Assembly (NCBI RefSeq): GCF_921292975.1
Contig: NZ_CAKLCM010000001.1
Span: 248,001-312,000, forward strand
Direction of reading: 5' to 3'
DNA length: 64,000 bases
Origin: Vibrio hippocampi
Lineage (GTDB): Bacteria; Pseudomonadota; Gammaproteobacteria; Enterobacterales; Vibrionaceae
Below are positions 58,462 through 64,000 of this stretch, piece after piece. Under the pieces are notes generated by a model. It did no database searches. It was not told the DNA's origin and saw nothing but the letters and a program-made list of their open reading frames with translations. The translations under genes and the position numbers were made by a program. Within the stretch, counting starts at the first letter, position 1; each line of letters starts with the position of its first letter.

Positions 58462-59007
58462 ATGTCTTTTAGTGATGACAACCTAATCTGGGTCGATCTT
58501 GAGATGACAGGACTGGATCCTGAGCAACATAAAATTATCGAAATCGCCAGTATCGTAACGGATAGTCAGCTTAATATTTTGGCGGAAGGACCAGTGATTG
58601 CCATTTCTCAACCTCAACAAGAACTGGATAAGATGGATGACTGGTGCACCAACACACATACCAACAGTGGTTTAGTGGCAAGGGTACAAGCGAGCAGCAT
58701 TACTGAACAGCAAGCGGTTGAGCAGACGATTGCTTTTCTTGAGCAATGGGTACCAAAAGGGAAGTCACCTATTTGTGGTAACAGTATTGGTCAAGATCGT
58801 CGTTTTTTATATAAGCATATGCCTGAGCTTGAGGAGTACTTCCATTATCGCTATGTGGATGTGAGTACGATTAAAGAGTTGACTCGTCGTTGGCAGCCAG
58901 AACTGTTGGATGGTTTTAGCAAAGCGGGTACGCATTTGGCGCTGGATGACATTCGAGAATCAATTGCTGAACTCAAGTACTACCGAGAAAACGTGTTTAA
59001 AATCTAA
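58462..59007 (+). CDS. orn: Oligoribonuclease
   Basis: DEDDh 3'-5' exonuclease that degrades RNA dinucleotides, including pGpG from cyclic-di-GMP turnover. 181 residues. Catalytic acids in [26 protein letters not shown] and the final H-x4-D motif [25 protein letters not shown] precedes the ATG. Followed by the tRNA array. Confidence 0.98.
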   Translation: MSFSDDNLIWVDLEMTGLDPEQHKIIEIASIVTDSQLNILAEGPVIAISQPQQELDKMDDWCTNTHTNSGLVARVQASSITEQQAVEQTIAFLEQWVPKGKSPICGNSIGQDRRFLYKHMPELEEYFHYRYVDVSTIKELTRRWQPELLDGFSKAGTHLALDDIRESIAELKYYRENVFKI

Positions 59008-59106
59008 GTAAGCTATTGGGCTGTGGTCAAATAATGTCATTCAAGGGATGATTTTGAGTGTTTTTTCACCGATCGCAAAAAAAATGCATTTTTTTTAAAA
59101 GAGTGC

Positions 59107-59134
59107 TTGCATCACAAAAAAATGGTCTTATAAT
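59107..59134 (+). promoter_or_regulatory. Promoter of the tRNA array
   Basis: TTGCAT - 16 bp - TATAAT, followed by a GC-rich start region (GCAGCCC), as in stable-RNA promoters. It lies 31 bp before the first tRNA. Confidence 0.78.
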
Positions 59135-59164
59135 TCGCAGCCCTGAACGACGAAAGTCGTCAGT

Positions 59165-59240
59165 GCGACACTAGCTCAGTTGGTAGAGCGCAACCTTGCC
59201 AAGGTTGAGGTCACGAGTTCGAACCTCGTGTGTCGCTCCA
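59165..59240 (+). tRNA. tRNA-Gly (GCC), copy 1
   Basis: 76 nt with encoded CCA, anticodon GCC in CTTGCCAAG, normal GTTCGAAC T-loop. All five Gly copies are identical. Confidence 0.98.
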
Positions 59241-59295
59241 CTTTTTTCAAGTGGATTACAAAGTTTCATCGTACTTAACGGTGACGCAATACGGA

Positions 59296-59372
<77 letters not shown>

Positions 59373-59402
59373 AATTCAATCAATAGCGTTTGCTGTTGAT
59401 AT

Positions 59403-59478
59403 GCGACACTAGCTCAGTTGGTAGAGCGCAACCTTGCCAAGGTTGAGGTCACGAGTTCGAACCTCGTGTGTCGCTCCA
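59403..59478 (+). tRNA. tRNA-Gly (GCC), copy 2
   Basis: Identical to copy 1. Confidence 0.98.
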
Positions 59479-59534
59479 TTTTTCTTAAAATGGACACAAA
59501 GTTTTCATCGTACTTAACGGTGACACAATACGGA

Positions 59535-59611
<77 letters not shown>

Positions 59612-59641
59612 AATTCAGTCAATAGCGTTTGCTGTTGATAT

Positions 59642-59717
59642 GCGACACTAGCTCAGTTGGTAGAGCGCAACCTTGCCAAGGTTGAGGTCACGAGTTCGAA
59701 CCTCGTGTGTCGCTCCA
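59642..59717 (+). tRNA. tRNA-Gly (GCC), copy 3
   Basis: Identical to copy 1. Confidence 0.98.
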
Positions 59718-59772
59718 TTTTCTTAAAGTGGACACAAAGTTTTCATCGTACTTAACGGTGACACAATACGGA

Positions 59773-59849
<77 letters not shown>

Positions 59850-59879
59850 AATTCAATCAATAGCATTTGCTGTTGATAT

Positions 59880-59955
59880 GCGACACTAGCTCAGTTGGTA
59901 GAGCGCAACCTTGCCAAGGTTGAGGTCACGAGTTCGAACCTCGTGTGTCGCTCCA
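59880..59955 (+). tRNA. tRNA-Gly (GCC), copy 4
   Basis: Identical to copy 1. Confidence 0.98.
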
Positions 59956-60011
59956 TTTTTCTTAAAATGGACACAAAGTTTTCATCGTACTTAACGATGA
60001 CACAATACGGA

Positions 60012-60088
<77 letters not shown>

Positions 60089-60118
60089 AATTCAATCAAT
60101 AGCGTTTGCTGTTGATAT

Positions 60119-60194
60119 GCGACACTAGCTCAGTTGGTAGAGCGCAACCTTGCCAAGGTTGAGGTCACGAGTTCGAACCTCGTGTGTCGCTCCA
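60119..60194 (+). tRNA. tRNA-Gly (GCC), copy 5
   Basis: Identical to copy 1. Last tRNA of the array; a T-rich stretch (TTTTCTTTTTTG) follows and may end transcription. Confidence 0.98.
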
Positions 60195-60424
60195 TTTTCT
60201 TTTTTGCGGAGTCTCTCTACGATTGGAGACACAAAGTTGCGAAACTTAGTCCTGCCCCGCTAGCTCTTTTCTCATGCTGAGAAGCATAATCAAAATAAAA
60301 AGCAACTTGTGATAAGCAAGCGATTTTTTGTCGCTGGTAACTCGTTATTTTTTACCGCAATACCCCATTAAGCATAGCTATCGCAGCCGCGGTTTGTCGG
60401 TCATTTACATTTAAGTCAACAGAC

Positions 60425-60433
60425 TTATCCACA
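60425..60433 (+). promoter_or_regulatory. DnaA box 1
   Basis: TTATCCACA, exact match to the high-affinity consensus TTATNCACA. Confidence 0.8.
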
Positions 60434-60443
60434 CAATATGAAC

Positions 60444-60452
60444 TGTGGATAA
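60444..60452 (-). promoter_or_regulatory. DnaA box 2
   Basis: TGTGGATAA, an exact consensus box on the minus strand, 10 bp from box 1 and facing it. Confidence 0.8.
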
Positions 60453-60700
60453 CTTGGTTGATAAATTGCGACCAACCAAGATCTACCGATAATTCCTGAA
60501 AGCTACTTACAGCATGCTTGTATATAATTCAACAGTGAAAAATCACCTTATGCATTGTTTTTAAAGGCTTTTTGTCTTTTGGTGTTATTTTTGCTTAAGG
60601 GATCAAAAGATCAAAAACTGCTGTTTTTTTGATCCTTATCATATATTGACACTGTGTTTAACCTGATTTATCACCGACTAAGCTAGCGATATTATGTAGT

Positions 60701-60709
60701 TTTTCCACA
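60701..60709 (+). promoter_or_regulatory. DnaA box 3 (one mismatch)
   Basis: TTTTCCACA; third base differs from the consensus. About 250 bp from the inverted pair. Confidence 0.45.
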
Positions 60710-60770
60710 CATTCAAAATTGGGATGTTAGTCAAGAAAATTTTCTTGAATCCGCTATGTTACTGAAAGCT

Positions 60771-61886
60771 TTAAGCATCTCTTGGAAGCCCCTTTCGAAT
60801 GACTCGGATAAGACGCAGGTTTTGGCGGTCATCAGTAAAGGAGGCTTGAGACAGTTGCTGATTGATTGCCCAGTCAATATGTTCATCTAAGAGTGCACTT
60901 TGACCCTTTATTTGTTCTAGGGCTTCAACATAAGCTTGTTTGAAAGCAGCATTACCGATAGCAATAACGATGTTTCTTTGCCATTGTTCATGTCCGATAC
61001 GGCGGATTGCAGAGCCTTGCATTTGCTCTAAGAAGCGAGCCTCGTCCCACGCCAGTAAAGCAAGTAGATCGATATCCTGTAATGCATTTCTTCTTTGGAA
61101 ATCCGGTCGTTCACTTAACGGTGCTTGTCTGTTCCAAGGGCAAACCAATTGGCAGTCATCGCAACCGTAAATACGATTGCCAATAGCCTTTCGGAATTCT
61201 TCAGGAATCACACCACTATATTCTATGGTGAGATAAGAGATACAGCGGCGTGCATCAATGACACCATTGTCTAAAATTGCATTCGTAGGGCATGAGGTTA
61301 CGCACGCTTGGCATTTGCCACATTCATTGCTGACGGGAGAATTCACGGGTAAGGGGAGGTCTATGAACAGTTCACCGAGAAAGAACCACGAGCCAGCCTC
61401 TTTATCGAGTAATAGCGAATGTTTACCAATCCAACCTAATCCCGCTTTTTGAGCGATGGGTCTTTCTAGCACGGGGGCAGAGTCTACAAACGGACGGTAG
61501 CCGAGTTTGCTGGTTTCAAGTTCGATCCGTTGACCAAGCTTTTTTAGTTGATTGCGCATCAACTTATGATAATCGCGACCTAGCGCGTAGCGACTGATAT
61601 AACCGGAATGTTTGTTCTCGAGGTTAGAGGCAAACTGAGCGTCTTCAGGAAGGTAATCCATACGCACACTGATAATACGACAGGTACTTGGGTGCAGTTT
61701 ATCGGGATGGATACGAAGATCTCTATGGGTCTCCATCCATGCCATTTCACCGTGATATCCCTGACTTAGCCAATGCTCTAAAATAGGCTCTTGGTCTAAA
61801 AGATCGATATCACTGATGCCAACTTTCTGAAAGCCAAGCTCTTTTGCCCAGATTCTTATGTCGGCAGTTAACTGCTCTAAGTTCAT
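60771..61886 (-). CDS. queG: Epoxyqueuosine reductase QueG
   Basis: Cobalamin- and Fe-S-dependent enzyme that completes queuosine in the wobble position of tRNAs. 371 residues from the ATG at 61886; a GTG three codons upstream is also open. Two [4Fe-4S] motifs are present: CGKCQACVTSCPTNAI and CDDCQLVCPWN, with the linking YLTIEYSG. Follows the tRNA array and DnaA-box region, as in E. coli. The nnr gene that often follows queG is missing from this place. Confidence 0.96.
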   Translation of the reverse strand: MNLEQLTADIRIWAKELGFQKVGISDIDLLDQEPILEHWLSQGYHGEMAWMETHRDLRIHPDKLHPSTCRIISVRMDYLPEDAQFASNLENKHSGYISRYALGRDYHKLMRNQLKKLGQRIELETSKLGYRPFVDSAPVLERPIAQKAGLGWIGKHSLLLDKEAGSWFFLGELFIDLPLPVNSPVSNECGKCQACVTSCPTNAILDNGVIDARRCISYLTIEYSGVIPEEFRKAIGNRIYGCDDCQLVCPWNRQAPLSERPDFQRRNALQDIDLLALLAWDEARFLEQMQGSAIRRIGHEQWQRNIVIAIGNAAFKQAYVEALEQIKGQSALLDEHIDWAINQQLSQASFTDDRQNLRLIRVIRKGLPRDA

Positions 61887-62251
61887 ATTACTCACTCATT
61901 TGAAACAACTTAGGCATACACAGTTTGTTACTAGAGTATACCCTTAATAGATGCTCATTTTTGTCGCAATATAGTAGGGTTCGCGACAAAAAAATGCTAA
62001 ATTCGGCAACTTATCATTTTATCAGAACCTTAGTGATTATGTCGTTTCGTTGTCGCATCACTAAGGACTGAATACAAATATAGCGTCGAACCCAATTAGG
62101 TGACGGAATTTCTGCCTAGAGTAACTTGGGCTGAGAGTCTATTTTCTCTATTGGGTACACGAGTTAAAATGAAGTAATATCGATAGAATGATGATTGGCT
62201 AACGTGTTGCTTTGTATGCTAATTGTCATAAAATCACCCAGAGAAAATATA
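61887..62251. other. Intergenic region between queG and tsaE with two inverted repeats (365 bp)
   Basis: No gene. Inverted repeats: TTTTTGTCGC / GCGACAAAAA (61958-61967 and 61983-61992) and CCTTAGTGAT / ATCACTAAGG (62028-62037 and 62057-62066, 19-nt loop). TGTCGC recurs in both. A partial arm of the REP-like element (GTAACTTGGG) lies near 62121. It divides queG and tsaE, where nnr is found in E. coli. Confidence 0.5.
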
Positions 62252-62716
62252 ATGAGTACTAAAAAATTCGCCCTAAAGGATGAATCGGAAACGATTTTAA
62301 TTGGAACTAAACTTGCCGCTCTTTGCTCAAAACAGACAACGATCTATTTGCATGGTGACCTAGGAGCGGGAAAAACCACATTTAGTCGTGGGTTTATCCA
62401 GAGCATGGGTCATGCAGGCAATGTGAAAAGTCCAACTTATACACTGGTAGAGCCGTATCAACTTGCTCTGTGGAATGTTTATCACTTTGACCTTTATCGT
62501 TTGGGCGATCCGGAAGAACTCGAATTTATGGGTATTCGTGACTATTTTTCTGATGATGCGATATGTCTGGTAGAGTGGCCTGAGAAAGGGCAAGGCTTAT
62601 TACCTGAAGCAGATTTAGATATTGAACTTAAGTATGCGGACAACGCGAGAGAAATCGTGTTAACTGCCAATAATGAATATGGAAATAGGCTAGTCAGTCA
62701 ATTGGAGCTAAATTGA
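62252..62716 (+). CDS. tsaE: tRNA threonylcarbamoyladenosine biosynthesis ATPase TsaE
   Basis: ATPase of the TsaBDE complex that makes t6A37 in ANN-decoding tRNAs. 154 residues from the ATG at 62252 (MSTKKFALKDESETI); the frame is open 19 codons upstream with no site. Walker A is LHGDLGAGKTTFSRGF, followed by SPTYTLVEPY and WPEKGQGLLP. Its stop overlaps the amiB start. Confidence 0.96.
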   Translation: MSTKKFALKDESETILIGTKLAALCSKQTTIYLHGDLGAGKTTFSRGFIQSMGHAGNVKSPTYTLVEPYQLALWNVYHFDLYRLGDPEELEFMGIRDYFSDDAICLVEWPEKGQGLLPEADLDIELKYADNAREIVLTANNEYGNRLVSQLELN

Positions 62717-64000
62717 TTCAGAGTTTGGTCAACAACCTCATTCGTGTTGTGTTGTTATGTATAAGTTTTTTACCGGTCGTTGTGTTCGCTAATGCATTGG
62801 AAGGGGTGAGGGTTTGGCCGTCACCTGATGAAACACGAGTGGTGATCGATCTAAAGTCTGAAGCAGACTTTAGTTACTTCTCATTGTCGGAACCTCATCG
62901 AATCGTTATCGACCTGAAGAAGACTTCAATCAACACCAAATTGCCGATATCGGTAACCAAGAGCCCGGTATTGGGCAAAATTCGCAAAAGTTCACCGCCT
63001 GAAAAGTCGACCTCCCGACTCGTGTTTGAGCTTAAGCAATCTGTCACGCCTAATATCTTTAAGTTGAGCCCGACTCCGGGCGGTCAATATGGTCATCGCT
63101 TGGTGGTGGACTTACCCCATACAAAAGTGACGACAGCAGCTCCTTCCGCACCTCAAAGTGATACTAAAGTTAGCAAAGACGCTTCTCAGCTATTGGGCAA
63201 CGCTGATATCGTCGTGGCGATTGATGCGGGTCATGGTGGAGAAGATCCTGGCTCTATTGGTCCGACTCGGAAATACGAAAAGCATGTGACCTTGAGTGTT
63301 TCTAAGAAGTTGGCAGCGCAACTCAATGCGATTCCAGGAATGAAAGCCGTTATGACTAGGCGCGGTGACTACTTTGTTAACCTAAACCGTCGTTCTGAAA
63401 TTGCACGAAAGAATAAAGCGCATTTGTTGGTGTCGGTCCACGCCGATGCATTTACCACGCCTCAGCCTCGAGGTGCTTCGGTCTTCGTCCTCAATACTAA
63501 GCGAGCCAATACCGAGATCGCCCGCTGGGTCGAGAACCACGAGAAGCAATCTGAACTGCTCGGGGGAGCGGGTCAAGTACTGGCAAAGAACAATAACGAC
63601 CGAAATGTAAGCCAGACACTGCTTGATTTGCAGTTTAGCCACTCTCAGAAAGAGGGCTATAAAGTTGCAAGCAAGATATTAAAAGAGATGGGCAAGGTCG
63701 CTCGTTTACATAAGAAAGAGCCAGTGAATGCGAGCCTCGCGGTGTTAAAATCGCCAGATATTCCCTCTGTTCTGGTTGAGACGGGCTTTATTTCTAATCC
63801 AGCAGAAGAGAAATTGCTGACCACAAGAAGCCATCAAGACAAGTTAGCAAGAGCCTTGGCAAAGGCCATTGTTCAGTACTTTGAAGCCAATCCACCGGAA
63901 GGCACTTTGTTTGCCAATCGCGGAAAACAGATCAAGCACTCTGTAAAACGTGGGGAGTCACTGTCAATCATTGCCCAGAAGTATGGTTCTTCAGTTTCGG
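62713..64000 (+). CDS. amiB: N-acetylmuramoyl-L-alanine amidase AmiB (N-terminal part, cut by window edge)
   Basis: Periplasmic zinc amidase that splits septal peptidoglycan and is activated by EnvC (encoded at 20312). About 429 residues are present. TTG start overlapping the tsaE stop (TTGA), with GGAG 6 bases upstream. A signal peptide ends near VVVFANA; then an AMIN domain (LEGVRVWPSPDETRVVIDL, about 30-130), an Amidase_3 domain with AIDAGHGGEDPGSIG, SVHADAF and LVETGFISNP, and the start of a LysM domain (HSVKRGESLSIIAQKYG) at the edge. Because it starts with TTG and runs off the edge, it is easy to miss. Confidence 0.96.
   Translation, partial: MIQSLVNNLIRVVLLCISFLPVVVFANALEGVRVWPSPDETRVVIDLKSEADFSYFSLSEPHRIVIDLKKTSINTKLPISVTKSPVLGKIRKSSPPEKSTSRLVFELKQSVTPNIFKLSPTPGGQYGHRLVVDLPHTKVTTAAPSAPQSDTKVSKDASQLLGNADIVVAIDAGHGGEDPGSIGPTRKYEKHVTLSVSKKLAAQLNAIPGMKAVMTRRGDYFVNLNRRSEIARKNKAHLLVSVHADAFTTPQPRGASVFVLNTKRANTEIARWVENHEKQSELLGGAGQVLAKNNNDRNVSQTLLDLQFSHSQKEGYKVASKILKEMGKVARLHKKEPVNASLAVLKSPDIPSVLVETGFISNPAEEKLLTTRSHQDKLARALAKAIVQYFEANPPEGTLFANRGKQIKHSVKRGESLSIIAQKYGSSVS

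Larger units (their letters stand above)
60195..60770. other. Non-coding tRNA-queG interval with DnaA boxes; candidate datA-like locus (576 bp)
   Basis: No gene. Two perfect DnaA boxes in inverted orientation (60425-60433 and 60444-60452), a third with one mismatch (60701-60709) and GATC sites at 60479, 60601, 60609 and 60630. E. coli datA, a DnaA-titrating and DnaA-ATP-hydrolysing locus, lies in the corresponding place beside the glyVXY tRNA genes. I could not find a full IHF consensus here. The call rests on the boxes plus synteny. Confidence 0.55.

Noticed and set aside
60425..60709. DnaA boxes and GATC sites as a replication origin
   Set aside because: The place is not the usual gidA/mioC origin, only three boxes are seen, and no clear 13-mer unwinding array. 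A datA-like control site fits better.

Overview
The window looks like a stretch of the main chromosome of a Vibrio (Vibrionaceae, Gammaproteobacteria). The evidence is the gene content and order (slmA-coaBC-radC-rpmBG, cpxRA/cpxP-fieF-pfkA-tpiA, envC-gpmI-yibN-secB-gpsA-cysE, groESL, epmB/efp-frdABCD-epmA, psd-rsgA-orn-tRNAs-queG-tsaE-amiB) and proteins that match Vibrio and E. coli orthologues along their whole length. Most of it is housekeeping DNA in ordinary order. Two accessory insertions interrupt it.

Layout. 1-4.4 kb: dcuA (cut by the window edge), aspA, fxsA, a small membrane protein and mutM. 4.4-9.1 kb: a lipid A acyltransferase with slmA, coaBC, radC and the ribosomal pair rpmB-rpmG. 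9.1-19 kb: trmL, the Cpx envelope-stress system with a clear CpxR box, fieF, pfkA, tpiA, small conserved genes, a SufR-like regulator and glpX. 19-28 kb: zapB, a TetR regulator, envC, gpmI, a rhodanese, secB, gpsA, cysE and a MATE pump. 28-30.3 kb: groESL behind a sigma-32 promoter. 30.3-35.2 kb: accessory block 1, a secreted PL6 polysaccharide lyase lipoprotein with three nearly identical VCBS repeats, and a small exported repeat protein. 35.2-44 kb: epmB, efp, the fumarate reductase operon, epmA and two transporters. 44-56.3 kb: accessory block 2, a polymorphic-toxin locus. 56.3-64 kb: psd, rsgA, orn, nine tRNA genes, queG, tsaE and amiB (cut by the window edge).

The most interesting part is 44.2-56.3 kb. 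A Sec-exported SpvB/YD-repeat (RHS-type) protein of about 2477 residues carries seven FG-GAP-like loops, each with two cysteines, and ends in a papain-like (NlpC/P60 or CHAP type) domain. Its stop codon overlaps the start of an exported, probably lipoprotein, immunity gene. Behind it lies a graveyard of displaced cassettes: a second copy of the immunity gene that still carries the last codons of the toxin, a decayed reading frame, a copy of the RHS-toxin junction, two homologous toxin tips that differ from the active one, an intact internally duplicated membrane protein that is probably another immunity gene, and a truncated immunity start. This is what serial replacement of the toxin tip by recombination at the conserved junction would leave behind.

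The second point is 60.2-60.8 kb. The gap between the tRNA-Gly array and queG holds two perfect inverted DnaA boxes, a third box with one mismatch and several GATC sites. Its position matches that of the E. coli DnaA-titration locus datA, so it is a candidate Vibrio datA.

Functional links inside the window: epmA, epmB and efp form the EF-P beta-lysylation pathway; aspA, dcuA and frdABCD form an aspartate-fumarate-succinate anaerobic respiration module; pfkA, tpiA, glpX and gpmI are central glycolysis and gluconeogenesis; envC and amiB belong to septal peptidoglycan splitting; slmA and zapB act on FtsZ.
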